From contig QXEO01000881.1 in the NCBI GenBank assembly GCA_007115705.1, positions 868,001 through 932,000 on the forward strand: a DNA stretch of 64,000 nucleotides, in the 5' to 3' direction. A program made the position numbers and the translations under genes. Below are positions 33,518 to 46,700 of this stretch, one piece after another. Each line of letters opens with the position of its first letter. The first letter of the stretch is position 1. The stretch is from Dactylis glomerata. Its lineage: Eukaryota > Streptophyta > Magnoliopsida > Poales > Poaceae. Below the pieces are notes generated by a model. The model ran no database searches. It was not told the DNA's origin and was given only the letters and a program-made list of their open reading frames with translations.

Positions 33518-35251
33518 TGAAGGGTTTCGCAGCATAGTAAATCAAAAAAATTCCTATGGATGCAAACAAGAAAGCCAAGATCTAATCTAGGAGATGTAAT
33601 CAACGAGAGAGGTAGATGAGATCTTCATACCCTTGAAGAAATGGCACAGCGGAAACGTTCAACAGAACGTGGATGATGTAGTCGTACTAGCCGTCTCCTC
33701 CCCGCGATCCGATCCGATCCTACGCCGCAAGTGGCAGCGCCTCCGAGAGATGCACACGTACGGTGCAATGACGTCTCCTCCTTCCTTGGTCCAGAAAGTA
33801 TGGTGGAGAGATAGATTGGATCTGCAGCACGATGGCGTGGTGCTTATGGTGGAGAGTTTCTGCAGCAGGGCTTCGCCTACGTGTAGTCGCGAGAGAGAGA
33901 GATTGGAGGGCAGCAGTTGGGCCGGTGGCTCGGGTTTTTTTAGGTGAGCACGCCCCAGCCCTCCCCTCCCCTTTAAATAGGTCAAGGGGGGCGGCCAAGG
34001 GGGCTGCCTTAGCCTCCAAGTCAAGCCGGTGGCCCCAGGGAGAAAACTTGCCCCCTAAGTTTCCTTTGCCTTGGCCCATAAGAAAACCCTAGGGTTTTGC
34101 CCTTGGCCTCATAGGACAAGTGGACATGGACGACCAGGCCCATGTAGGCATCACCCTTTGGTCCATGTGGACCCTTTGGGGCATGTGGGCCCCACCATGG
34201 AGCCCTCCGGAACTTTCTAGAACATTCCGGTACTCTACCAAAAAAGTCCAGAACTTTTCCGAAACCCAAAAAAAACTGCTTTCCATTATATGAATCTTAT
34301 TCTCCGGACCATTCCGGAACCTCTCGTGATGTCCGGGATCTCATCCGAGACTCCGAACGAAAAACTCAATAACTAATTATCCATTCTATCCTAGCATCGA
34401 TGCACGTTAAGTGTGTGACCCTACGGGTTCGAGAATATGCAGACATGATCTTCTATCAATAATCAATAGCGGGATCTGGAAACCCATATTGACTCCCACA
34501 TATTCATCGATGATCATATCGGATGAACCATGATGCCAGGATTCAATTAATCCCGTATATGTATTCCCTTCGTCTCGCGATATTTTACTTGCCCGAGATT
34601 CGATCGTCGGTATCGGCATACCTAGTTCAATCTCGTTCACAGCAAGTACTTTACTTGTTCTGTAATCCGATATCACTTTGTGATTAACTCCTTAACCACG
34701 TGCTTGCAAGCGATGTTGATATCGATTACCGAGTGGGCCCGAAGTATATCTCTCCGACATGGGAGGGACAAATTCCATCTCGATACATGCAACCCAACAA
34801 GTACTTTCCGATTACCTGAGAGACACCTTTATGATCACCCTTTCATAGGATGACGTTTGATGACCTCAAAGCTTTCTTCCGATACCAGGGAGTTGCATTA
34901 TCTCATGGTCTAAGGAATACAATACTTGACATAGGAAAAGCTTCGCAAAGATGAACACAATGACACGATCTAATTGCTGTGCTTTATTTGGGTCTGTCCA
35001 TCACATCATTCTCCTAATGACATGACCTCATTATTAATCGACAACTCATGTCTATGGTTAGGAAACCTTAACCATCATTAATCAATGAGCTAGTCTAGTA
35101 GAGGCATACTAGGGACACGGTGTTGTTCATAAACCACACAAGTATTAATGTTTCCGCTTAATACAATTATAGCATGGAGTATAAACATTATCATGAACAA
35201 GAAATATGATAATAACAATATTATTATTGCCTCTAGGGCATATTTCCTTCA
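33518..35251 (-). repeat. RLC-G 3' LTR
   Basis: 1734 bp, about 98.6% identical by eye to the other LTR. The 104-codon open frame near 33633-33947 repeats in the other LTR and is not a gene. Confidence 0.93.
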
Positions 35252-35267
35252 GTCTCCCACTTGCACT
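35252..35267 (-). other. RLC-G polypurine tract
   Basis: agtgcaagtgggagac on the minus strand, directly against the 3' LTR, as in BARE/Angela elements. Confidence 0.85.
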
Positions 35268-38200
35268 AGAGTCAATAATCTAGTCATACTTGCGCCTTTA
35301 ACACCTATGGCATTCCGGTGTTCTTCATACGCGTTGCACGTGGTAAACCTTATCTACGGGTCTGACACTTTCATGTCCGTTTGTATTTGCATATTCTTTT
35401 GCGTCAGCATGCATTACTCATCTTGTATGAGATTGCATTGTATAAACTTGGTCTTCTGATGAAACCTTTGTTTCTTTGCCAAAACTATGTTGTCACTATT
35501 GTCATACAATAGAACTACATAGTACTAGCACACTTGGAACTACACCTCCACGATCGAATCGCAGAAATTTAATTTTCCTGTTATGATGGTTTTTCACTTT
35601 GTTCTGAAATTCTTTGAACTTTTCAAACGTTTCATATTTATTTTCATTAAATAGACATACCCATATCTATTTAACTCATCAGTAAAAGTGAGAAATAGCA
35701 ATATCCACCGCGCGTCGAAATACTCATTGGTCCACACACATCGGTATGTATGATTTCCAATAAGTCCGTTGCTCGCTCCATTATTCCGGAGAACGGGGTT
35801 ATGATCATCTTGCCCATGAGGCATGGCTCGCACGTGTCAAATGATTCAAAATCAAGAGACTCCAAAAGTCTATCAGAATGGAGTTTCTTCATGCGTTTTA
35901 CGCCAATATGACCTAGATGGCAGTGCCACAAATAAGTTGGATTATCACTATCTACTTTCCATCTTTTATGCCGCTTCTAAAGCGATTATATACTTAGCCC
36001 TCGTTGCAGTGTCCGCCACAATGTTAACATTGGAACTCATCCAAGTCATCATGGAACTTTCTTCCATCTTATTGTGCCACCTTCTAACTCAAAACAAATA
36101 GCTTAAAATTGAGATAAAATTTTACCTGTATATGTGACAAAGCCAATGTAACACATTGCAATGAACCATTTGTCACTTTTGCATACAGAATATATTCTTA
36201 GTTCTTCGAAAGTACATAAGAATATTCTTACTATTGTCCAACGATCATCATATGAATGCTCATAACCTTTTAGAGCATCGGACATATCTGGATCTACATA
36301 TCATGGTACACAATATTGATAAAATCATTATTGCGGTTTCACTCATCAAGTGTCAAAACAATTGATTCTTGCTCCAACCTCTTCCATGCAACAAGAACCG
36401 TTCTTATTGTTTCCATATTGAACAAATTCAATATTTCATCTATGTACTCTGGCAAAACTATATTAGTGCCTCAATCTATCTGTATAGACATTGATGCTCA
36501 ATATTCTGGTTTTGCCTAAGTCTTTCATCAAAAATCCAATTTTAATGAAAACTTGACAATATCAAGAAAAACACATTATTTCCAATAAACGATATGTCGT
36601 CCACATAAAGTATTAGAAATATGTCTGAGCGCTCCCACTTACTTTCTTGTAATACAAGCATCTTCAAATATCTTGATGAAATTAACACTTTAACATTTTC
36701 ATCATTAAAGATTCCAACTTCGCTATGCTTACTTCTACCATAGAAGTTTGCATACATATCTAGCAACCTTTGAATCAACAAAACCCATTGGGTCGTGTCA
36801 GGTACACGTCCTTGGTGTGCATTCCGGTAGAGGAATGTTGTTTTGTTTATTCAACTATCATATCTCAATATGCAATTGTTGCTAGAATAATTCATATGAC
36901 GAAGTCAGGGCCCATCAGCGCTTCTTTGTATATTGTTGGTTATTATTATCTAATAATATCTCGTCCTCAAATCTTGCTATTTGATTACGACCAACTTGGT
37001 TAAATAGGAACTTCGATGCCGTGACTACAACATATTATAGACGCGTGAGCTATGAATGCAGTTGCCACTTCCAGAACATTTTCTGGTGCTGCGCTACTCT
37101 GATCATCTTGCTCAGATTCAATAACCTCATCAAGTTCTATCTTCCTCCCACTTCAACCTTTCGCGAAAAACTCCTTCATAAGAAGTTCACTTCTTTCAGT
37201 GACAATCACTTTTAATTGGGTTTATGGCAGAAGAAACACCCATCAACATTCTTTGGGATAACCCTACAAAGACTTACTAATCTGATTTTGGTTGTAAACA
37301 TTTTACTTATGTCATGCATACCAAAATTTAAGAAAAGACAACTATAACTTGTACGGTGTCATTTCAGCGGATTATGATGGTGCTCTATTCAGTGAAAAGC
37401 GGTAGTCTCTAAAGCATAATCCACAAATTATATTGGTAGTTTTATTTCATCATTGATCTAACCATGTCAAACAAGGTTTGATTACATCCATCGAAAACTC
37501 CATAATCATATGGTGTTTATCACAATGCAAGTTTGTGGAACAATTCCTCTAACTCTTAGATGCTTGCTAAACTTGTAACTCAAATATTCTTATTTATGAT
37601 CCAATCATAAAAACTTGAATTTTCTTGTTACAATAATTTCCACTTCATAAACTGAACAATTTCAATTGTTTCATACTTCTATCTTATCGAGTAGATATAC
37701 CATACATCTATTCGAGTCATTGATGAAATAGAAAATACACCATGATCGACTTCACACCATGGACTACATACATCAACATGTACGATCTCCATTTAGTTAG
37801 TTGCTAATTCTGTCCATGGCCCATGAACGGAGTTTAATCATCTTTAGGAAAAGTCTCACAAGCGTCAATCAATTCAAAATCAAATGACTCGAAAATCTAT
37901 CAATATAGAATTTCTTTCATGTTTTGTTTCCAATATGACTTAAACGGCGGTGTCATATATAAGTGAAATTCGTTTTGTCTTGCGACCTTTAGCATCAGTG
38001 TTATAAATGTCTATTTCACCAACAAGATTTATAATAATCTATCCATCGATTATGGAAGACGGTAATAACATGAACAACAATTGTTCTCATAATACCAGAA
38101 CAAGATAACAATTATTAAGTTCATAAAATATCTTGAAGGCTAGGTTTGATGTCGACGAGAAGCACAATAACACTTTTATTTGTATCTCGACACGCATCAT

Positions 38201-40357
38201 TACCATATTCTTTTACTAGTTACTTAGGCCATTGTACTTCTTGCATTGTGTTGCTTTGTATGACATTTCATACCAACAAATCAGTATCGAATACCCAAGA
38301 ATTACATTGTTAACAAGCACAGAATTCATCTATAACATGTATATCATTTATATACCTGAGCTGGACAATTCCAGTCTTTTCCTTTTCTACCAAATAATTT
38401 TGCAGATCCTATTTAGCGTTTCCTCTCATTTTAGAAGAATCTATCGACATCAAAAGTGGCCTCAATTATTTGACACATAGTCCAAAGGATGTTAGTCAAA
38501 TACTAATATCCCTGGATTTTGCACTTTGAAGTAGATCGCCATCATCATATGATTGGTATTCTTCCGGACTCTATTCTTTAGTATTCTTTTGGTATAGCAA
38601 AACAATTTAGCCGATACCTTTTCATTCGTCCTATCATGACATCTTTCATGATGAAACTACTATAGCTCTTAAGGACAAATGCAAGTATAATATTAGTTTC
38701 CCAAACTTTTGGGTGATCGGGATGCCTAGCATCTTCAATCTTCACATATATTCATACAATATGAGCATATATTCTTTTACTAAATTATACTTAATCATTT
38801 TGCAAACAATCAAAGTTTTAGATAGCAAATATCTTTTACTTCTTGTTAGTTTCTGAAACAATTCTTTCAGCTCCAAGATCACTTTGATTCTCAAACAATT
38901 TTGAAGATCAATTTCTCATGGAGGCAAACATGATCTTAGATGCTAAACTTGAATCATTGCTCTTAGATTAATACAACTTATTAAATCGCATGGAGCAAGT
39001 GAGGTTTGCTAAAGTTTGCAATAAGACTTAATCCTTACTCTTGACATTCTAACTAAATGGTACTAGTCCGTAAAGTGATTATCCAGAATTCTATAGTTCT
39101 TTTAACTCAATTAAGCTAAGTGTCGGTGGGAAACGGTGCCAAAAACTACAACGACTTATGCAAATACATCAAGATTTAGTTCATGATAATTAGTTCAAGT
39201 TAATCAAATTACTAATGAACTCCCACTAAATTCAACATCCCTCAAAGTTGTTTAGTGAAGCATGATCCAAATTCACTACACCGAGACCGATCATCACGTG
39301 AATGATGTAGCTTTAATGGTGAACATCAATATGTTGATCATATCATCCATATGACTCATGCTTGACCTTTCGGTCCGTGTGTTTCGAGGCCATGTCTGTA
39401 CATGCTAGGCTCGTCAAGTCAAACCCAAGTATCTCCGCATGTGCAAATACTGGCTTGCACCCGTTGTATGTGAACGTAGAGTTTATAGCACCCGATCATC
39501 ACGAGATGCTTGAACACGATGAACTTTCGCAACGGCGCATACGAGGGGAGAACACAATTTTATCTTGATCTTTAAGTGAGGAATCATCTTATAATGCTAC
39601 CGTCGCGATCAAAGCATAATAAGATACATAAAAGGATAAACATCACATGCATATAACTTTATGTGACATGGTATAGCCAATCTCCGCGCAATGATCTCCA
39701 TCTTGTGCGCGCCGGCATGATCTCCATCACTCCACCATGATTGCCTCCACCATGAATAACAACTACAACTATTGCTAACTACTTAGCGATAAAGTAAAGC
39801 TATTACATGGCGTATAAGAAGTTGACACGCAGGTCATACACAATTATAAAGACAACCATATGGCTCCTGCCGGTTGTGAACTCATCGACATGCAAGTCAT
39901 GAAATATTACAAAACATGATCATCGCATACATCACATATATCACATCACATCTTGTGGCCATACCATATCACAAAACACTCCCTGCAAAAACAAGTTAGA
40001 CGCCTCTACTTTGTTGTTGCATGTTTTACGTGGCTTATGGGAGTAGCAAGTTAAGAACGATTCTTACCTACGAAAAGCCACAACGGTGATATTATGGTTG
40101 CTAACATCCGTTGTAAATCCCATGACTACTATAGTGAGAGAAACTGACATCCACCAGCTGCATGTGTGGAACAAGCCACACGTCAAGTGCGGAGCCGGTC
40201 TCGCGAACGAGGTCGCATAAAGTTGGCTTGGACCGCTTCGATCTCACTATGCCGCGCCATAAGAAATACACAACATAGAGGTTTGCAACAGAAAACATCA
40301 ACGCCTGCAACAAGCATGTTGCGTTCTACTCGTGAAACACAACTACGCATAGATCTA
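35268..40357 (-). pseudogene. RLC-G internal region: scrambled, degenerate copia pol
   Basis: Read on the minus strand there is first a degraded integrase zinc-site region (about 37990-37630), then RT with the copia signature LYVDDI (about 36590-36610), then RNase H traces (about 36010-35960, ALEAA). A second integrase zinc-site and core follows (35931-35590: WHCHLGHIGVKRMKKLHSD, CEPCLMGKM, HTDVCGPM). Canonical copia order is integrase then RT then RNase H, so the last integrase piece is an extra copy. Frames are short and full of stops. 38000-40350 shows no recognisable gag or protease. Confidence 0.75.
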
Positions 40358-40369
40358 GCTCTGATACCA
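40358..40369 (-). other. RLC-G primer binding site (initiator tRNA-Met)
   Basis: tggtatcagagc on the minus strand, one base inside the 5' LTR, the usual copia PBS. Confidence 0.9.
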
Positions 40370-40370
40370 C

Positions 40371-42105
40371 TGAAGGGTTTCGCAGCATAGTAAATTAAAA
40401 AATTTCCTATGGATGCGAACAAGAAAGCCAAGATCTAATCTAGGAGATGTAATCAACGAGAGAGGTAGATGAGATCTTCATACCCTTGAAGAAATCGCAC
40501 AGTGGAAACGTTCAACAGAACGTGGATGATGTAGTCGTACTAGCCGTCTCCTCCCCGCGATCCGATCCGATCCTACGCCGCAAGTGGCGGCGCCTCCGAG
40601 AGATGCATACGTACGGTGCAATGACGTATCCTCCTTCCTTGGTCCAGCAAGTATGGTGGAGAGATAGATTGGATCTGCAGCACGACGGCGTGGTGCTTAT
40701 GGTGGAGAGTTTCTGCAGCAGGGCTTCGCCTACGTGCAGTCGCGAGAGAGAGAGATTAGAGGGCAGCAGTTGGGCTGGTGGCTCGGGTTTTTTTAGGTGA
40801 GCACGCCCCAGCCCTCCCCTCCCCTTTAAATAGGTCAAGGGGGGAGGCCAAGGGGGCTGCCTTAGCCTCCAAGTCAAGCCGGTGGCCCCAGGGAGAAAAC
40901 TTGCCCCCTAAGTTTCCTTTGCCTTGGCCCATAAGAAAACCCTAGGGTTTTGCCCTTGGCCTCATAGGACAAGTGGGCATGGACGACCAGGCCCATGTAG
41001 GCATCACCCTTTGGTCCATGTGGACCCTTTGGGGCATGTGGGCCCCACCATGGAGCCCTCCGGAACTTTCTAGAACATTCCGGTACTCTACCGAAAAAGT
41101 CCAGAACTTTTCCGAAACCCAAAAAAAAACTGCTTTCCATTATATGAATCTTATTCTCCGGACCATTCCAGAACCTCTCGTGATGTCCGGGATCTCATCC
41201 GAGACTCCGAACGAAAAACTCAATAACCAATTATCCATTCTATCCTAGCGTCGATGCACGTTAAGTGTGTGACCCTACGGGTTCGAGAATATGCAGACAT
41301 GATCTTCTATCAATAATCAATAGCGGGATCTGGAAACCCATATTGACTCCCACATATTCATCGATGATCATATCGGATGAACCACGATGCCAGGATTCAA
41401 TTAATCCCGTATATGTATTCCCTTCGTCTCGCGATATTTTACTTGCCCGAGATTCGATCGTCGGTATCAGCATACCTAGTTCAATCTCGTTCACAGCAAG
41501 TACTTTACTCGTTCTGTAATCCGATATCACTTTGTGATTAACTCCTTAACCACGTGCTTGCAAGCGATGTTGATATCGATTACCGAGTGGGCCCGAAGTA
41601 TATCTCTCCGACATGGGAGGGACAAATTCCATCTCGATACATGCAACCCAACAAGTACTTTCCGATTACCTGAGAGACACCTTTATGATCACCCTTTCAT
41701 AGGATGACGTTTGATGACCTCAAAGCTTTCTTCCGATACCAGGGAGTTGCATTATCTCATGGTATAAGGAATACAATACTTGACATAGGAAAAGCTTCGC
41801 AAAGATGAACACAATGACACGATCTAATTGCTCTGCTTTATTTGGGTCTGTCCATCACATCATTCTCCTAATGACATGACCTCATTATTAATCGACAACT
41901 CATGTCTATGGTTAGGAAACCTTAACCATCATTAATCAATGAGCTAGTTTAGTAGAGGCATACTAGGGACACGGTGTTGTTCATAAACCACACAAGTATT
42001 AATGTTTCCGCTTAATACAATTATAGCATGGAGTATAAACATTATCATGAACAAGAAATATGATAATAACAATATTATTATTGCCTCTAGGGCATATTTC
42101 CTTCA
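40371..42105 (-). repeat. RLC-G 5' LTR
   Basis: 1735 bp, paired with 33518-35251. Confidence 0.93.
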
Positions 42106-43570
42106 ATCATAACACCAATATTCATCGGATCCCAACAAACACAACATGTAGAATTACATAACGGTGATCTCGATCATGTAAGGCAGCTCACGAGATCTAA
42201 ACATGAAGCACATGTTGGAGAAGACAACCATCTAGCTACTGCTATGGACCCATAGTCCAAGGTAGACTACTCACTCATCGCGTTGGAGGCAAGCATGGCG
42301 ATGAAGAAGACCTTCGGTGGCGATTCCCCTCTCCGGCAGGGTGCCGGGAAGAGCTTCTGGACCCTCCCGATCTTCGGGTCGACGGCGGCGGCGGATCGCG
42401 ATGTGTTCTGGAAAAGTGATCGGGTCTTTAGGTTTTTCCCGTCGGGGGGGTCTTTATAGGCGAAGGGGCGGCGTCAGAAGTGGGCCAGGGTGGCCTCACC
42501 ACCAGGGGGCGCGGGCTAGCCCTAGGTCGCGCCGCCCTGTGGTGTGGGCGCCCTGTGGCCCCTCTCCGTCTCCTCTTTGGTCTTCTGGAAGCTCCGTGAA
42601 ATATATGGACGTCTGGCTTTGGTTTCGTCCAATTTCGAGTATATTTCCTGTGTAACTTTTCTGAAACACAAAAATAGCAGAAAACAGGGAACTAGCACTG
42701 TGGCATCTCGTTAATAGGTTAGTTCCGGAAAATGCATAAAAATGCCACGAAGTGTAACGAAACACCAAGCAAATGGTGTAAAAACAAGCATGGAGCATCA
42801 AAAATTATGGATACGTTGGAGACGTATCATCCACCTCTGGACTATGGGTTTGTGGCAGTAGCTTGTCCTATTTATCTCTTGTGCTTCATTTTTTAGACGT
42901 CATATGAGCTTCCCAACATGATTATGATGCATATTATGTAATTCCTATGTGGTGAATCTTTATTTTATTGGATGATTGATGAGATGTGATAAGTTATTAT
43001 GTTCTTGATGTATAATTATATGCATATTATACCCCGTTCTTTATTACTTGTTCTGATCCAACATGTATGTGAGGGCATGAGGGATATGGTGTGTTTTGGT
43101 GAGATAACTAGGTAGTAGTGATTGAATAGATGACAGTGTTTATTGATCTATTAGGGTTGTGTACCTTCTTCCACGATTATTTTCATTAGGGATATAAGAA
43201 TGCATGTGTTATAATTTCTTAGTGACAGCTAAGAATCCCGAGTTTCATTCATAGACACAGTTTCTATCATAATATGTCCAAGTGGTAACATATTTGTTGT
43301 TTAACATCATGTCAAAGTACTTAAGGCCATACTCTGTTAATTCTCAATACTCCCTCTGTCCCAATATGTAGGGTGTGTAAGGAAACCTGCACGGAAATTA
43401 GCGCATGATGTTTTGGACTAATCTACCCATGCATGCATCTGGTTGCCATGCTGCGTGAGAGCAATTTGTGGGATCCTTGATCAATGGATAATTATTGCCT
43501 TTCCATTGCCCCACCTCTAATTGATTTCTCTCCTTCCTTCCTGGCTAGCTATTCCCTCCTGCATATTCAC

Positions 43571-43745
43571 TCCGGACGGGGCTTGCCTGCGCCCCGCATT
43601 TGCTCCCATCGGTGCGCCCGCGCACGTGGCGACCATCGCGCGGTTCCCTGAAGCGGCCGGTTCCCTCGCTAAAAAAAAGACTGAGAATACCGATCCGAAT
43701 ACGATTCTTCCCGTACGACGCGGATGTTCCCCTCGTATCAGACGC
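43571..43745. repeat. Internal inverted repeat, left arm
   Basis: gacggggcttgcctgcgccc at 43574 onward pairs in reverse with 45219-45405 (roughly 80% by eye), including gaataccgat and gtacgacgcgg. The arms enclose the FAR1-like exons, as in a Pack-MULE-like structure. Confidence 0.7.
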
Positions 43746-43887
43746 TTCACTCTCCAGTCCCCACTGCTCCTCTCTTGTCTCCTGTTGGAAGCCTGGAGCA
43801 TCGACGGCGAAGGGGATGAAATCGCCGGTCCCCTTCTCCTCCCGGCCAGCTTTCTCTACTGCTGACCAGCTACACCCGCCACTGGCC

Positions 43888-44509
43888 TTACTTCTCTCCA
43901 TGGACGCGGTGTTGGAGTCCAGCTTGTAAGGCCGGAACTGGAGGCGACGCCGCGGCGGATTCACATGCTTGTTTGGCCATAAGATCAACAGTTGCTTTGT
44001 TTGAAATGCCTGCAGACTTTGCGACCTCTGCAGCTGCTATTTGTGCTTCGGTTACTTTCCTGTGAGACCTCAAGTATTGAGTCATGTCCCTGCTAGCAAG
44101 AATGTGATTATGTGTCTCCTCAAATTGATACACATGATAAAGTCCGTCTCTGAGAGTTATTTTCATATGCGCATTGCAACCACATCGTGATTCAGGTCGA
44201 CTGTATTTGAATGTATCTTCTCTTTTATCTTCTACACGGGATCCTAGTAATTGAAGTTATTGTCTTAGTGCATCTGAAATTGATTTTACTCCAAACAAAT
44301 AACAACTAGTTCATACCTTGACGAGAACAGAAGAAAGTCCTTTGTTGTATTGTATTAGTGTTCTTCAATTTATGCTTGCTGCCTCTCCGGACGCTGAAAC
44401 CCGTATCTTCAGCATACTGGTTATAAAAGGAATAAGCTTCCTCTTCGGATGTAAAATTCATGCCAACCTTTGGTACCCTTTTATTATTGCTAGTTGCAGT
44501 TTCATGCAC
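43888..44509 (-). pseudogene. FAR1-type DNA-binding domain fragment (two exon pieces)
   Basis: On the minus strand, 44509-44306 encodes the start of a FAR1 DNA-binding domain (VPKVGMNFTSEEEAYSFYNQ, then TFFCSRQG). 44200-43888 encodes its second half (SRPESRCGCNAHMKITLRDG, then FEETHNHIL with the His-x-His zinc ligands), followed by the helical KVTEAQIAAAEVAKSAGI stretch. FAR1/FRS proteins are MULE-derived transcription factors. The frame then runs into unrelated sequence after LMAKQ and stops, and no transposase or SWIM domain follows. It is a captured, truncated copy inside the DNA element, between the inverted-repeat arms. Function is unlikely. Confidence 0.75.
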
Positions 44510-45218
44510 AAGTGGTGTTCACTTTAGTTAATACACTGGTGTTCACAAATGATTATAAATTACCATATGAGACCTAGAAAGAGAGCTACCACTGCATAGT
44601 ATTAAAATCACTACTATCGGTTCTAACATATAAATTTATGTTGCAATGCAGGGAAGAGTTATCAACACGGTGTCAGTTTGATCTTTACTGGCAATGCTGG
44701 TGGTCATTGCCTGAATCTGGGAGGGAGGAGGCTATTACATTACGTGGATGCAGGATACTGGTGAAAGAAAACAATGAAGGATACTAGTGGGAATTCTTAC
44801 TTTTGATGCATCCGATCCATCAGCATCCTGACGGTTCTCCTCCCTAGAATTCTCGTGACCAACTTCTGGAGAAGCCATCATTGGACAATAAAATCCGCCG
44901 CTGCACCGGCCAAGATCGTTCTGCCTTTGTCGCCTGGAGAGATCGGCAAGATGGAGCGCTGCCTTCGTCCCCTAGAGAGATCGGCAAGATGGAGCTAGGG
45001 GATACTAGCGATTTTCCCAGGAGATCCAATTACAAACTCTTCAGGGAGGCTGCGTCCATTTGTTGTATGCCCTTTCTCTTGTTTGCAATCGCAGTAGAAT
45101 ACTGGATTTGGCGCGAGGCATGTGTTTACTTGGTCGTCTGCGCGCGCTACGAGTCCATTTTCCCTCCAGTTTTGATTTCAGTTTTAATTACCTGCTAGTA
45201 TTACGGAAGTGATTGGAG

Positions 45219-45405
45219 CCTACGTATCAGGAACGACCGCGTCGTACAGGAGTAATCGTATCGAATCGGTATTCTTCGTCTTTATTTTCGCGAGGGAACC
45301 AGCCCGCGTCGGGAGCCATTGGATGATTGCCACGTACGCGGGCACACCGATGGGAGCAAAAGCAGGGCGCAGGCAAGCCCCGTCCATTCACTCCCGCCTT
45401 GTAAA
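45219..45405. repeat. Internal inverted repeat, right arm
   Basis: Reverse partner of 43571-43745. An open frame with repeated DVLPLLR motifs lies beyond it at 45557-45796 (minus) but has no recognised relative. Confidence 0.7.
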
Positions 45406-46700
45406 TTTCTCTTTCCGCTAGCTGCACAGGCAGTCATGCACGCGTTGGTACAATTCAAAACTGAAAAGTGGAGGGAGGAAGAATGGAGGAAACGTGGAAT
45501 ATTGGTCAGGACTTCAAAATTTTCAATCGCAGAGAGCTCCTATATAAGCGCCTTATTCATTGCGTGCCGGCGCGGAGCAGCGGCAAGACGTCGACGCCGG
45601 CACAGAACAGCGGCGAGACACCGACGCTGTCGCGAAGCAGCGGCAGGACATCCACGGCATCCTGGAGCTTCGACGAGACACCAACGCCCTTGCAGAGACT
45701 CGGTGAGACTTCAACATTGTCGTCGCCGATGTACTCCGCCAGCTCCTCATCGGTAAGCTGCGCCAGCCAGTCCGACGGCCCAGACTTGCACGCCATGGAT
45801 GAGATATGTGATTTTCATGAATTGGGAGCTAACTTGTGGTTCTTATATAGGCATAGCATCTTGTTTCTTAGAAAACTAATCAAACTTGATGACACACGTA
45901 ATCACCGGAGCAACGTCTCTCTATGGCTGCATGCATCTGAGGGCAAAAGAGGAAGAGTCAACGAAAAATACCTAATACGCCTTACATTTTGGGAAAAACA
46001 AGAAGAGCTTTCACGCCCTATGTATTGGGATGGAGGGAGTACTAGATTGCATGAAGTTTATTCCTTTCTAGTGGAGTATAAGTAAGATATGTTGCATCAT
46101 ATTTAAATTAGGACATGATACCCATATAAATATTATCAAGTAACATAATAAAATTATGTCAATGTTTCGGTCATCCGCATTGCGCTTAATGCCACCACAA
46201 CTTAAACGAGAGAGTAGGCAAGTGAACCCATGAACCCTTGTCCAATTTAAACCATAAAAAACACTTTTCCGACACTTTCGTACGCACTTTTATTTTCAGC
46301 ATTAAATTATTCCGAAAATACAAAAACATATTTACTTCTTTGCATACACATACAAAACCCAAAAACATCTTTACCGCATTATTCTAGTTGCATATTAGTA
46401 TAGTTTTCCTTTGCACACATCATATTTATTTTATTGCATTGTTATTTATTTGTTGCATATCATATTTTATTTTACTTACATTCACACCTTGTGCTTGAAA
46501 ACCACTCGGTGGAGTTGGGGACACAAGAACGAGGAATTGTTTTGCAGGTTGCTAGAAGAAGAACGATGAGAGCTTTTTCGACTATTCCCCGAGAGTTCAA
46601 TATTAATCCCGAGTTTCTCTCATGGGGAAAATTTATTCTTGCTACAACACTCTGCACTTGGAGTTCCAACTTGGCACACTTGTTTAGTGTCATCAGGTAT

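Larger units (their letters stand above)
33518..42105 (-). mobile_element. Complete copia LTR retrotransposon (RLC-G), BARE/Angela-like signals
   Basis: LTRs at 33518-35251 (3') and 40371-42105 (5') read TGAAGGAAATATGCCCTAG on the minus strand and end in CCTTCA-type inverted termini. The TSD is atcat (33513-33517 and 42106-42110). The PBS matches initiator tRNA-Met and the PPT is agtgcaagtgggagac. I count by eye about 25 substitutions and one indel between LTRs (about 1.4%, roughly half a million years at 1.3e-8). Despite this youth the coding region is thoroughly degraded, so the element was probably moved by others' enzymes. Confidence 0.93.
32577..42829 (-). mobile_element. Solo LTR H, Athila type, holding a copia element
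   Basis: Minus-strand LTR from TGATACGTCTCCAACG (42829) to ...CGCGCCATCA (32577), with TSD tccac at 32572-32576 and 42830-42834. Own sequence is 32577-33517 plus 42111-42829, 1660 bp, the normal LTR length. No internal sequence of its own. Confidence 0.87.
43350..46039. mobile_element. DNA element with Stowaway/mariner-type ends and captured sequence
   Basis: Flanked by TA on both sides (43348-43349, 46040-46041). The ends are ctccctctgtcccaatatgt and, in reverse, ctccctccatcccaatacat, extended by agggcgtg-like sequence, typical of Tc1/mariner-type elements in grasses. It is 2690 bp long. No mariner transposase is visible. Instead it holds a pair of internal inverted repeats and FAR1-like exons, so it is a non-autonomous carrier, possibly itself invaded by a second element. 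Confidence 0.7.
32000..46695 (+). mobile_element. Solo LTR K, Gypsy type, interrupted by two later insertions
   Basis: Termini are TGATGCATGC at 32000 and TGTCATCA at 46695, with TSD ggtat at 31995-31999 and 46696-46700 inside the chromovirus RT. Own sequence is 32000-32576, 42835-43349 and 46042-46695, about 1.75 kb. A tatatata promoter motif near 32396, then ctctggactatgggtttgtggc (split by the insertion point) resembles the other LTRs here at distance. No internal domain is present, hence a solo LTR. Confidence 0.85.

Noticed and set aside
33633..33947. 104-codon frame, repeated at 40486-40800
   Set aside because: It is present because both are LTRs of the same copia element. No homology to known proteins.
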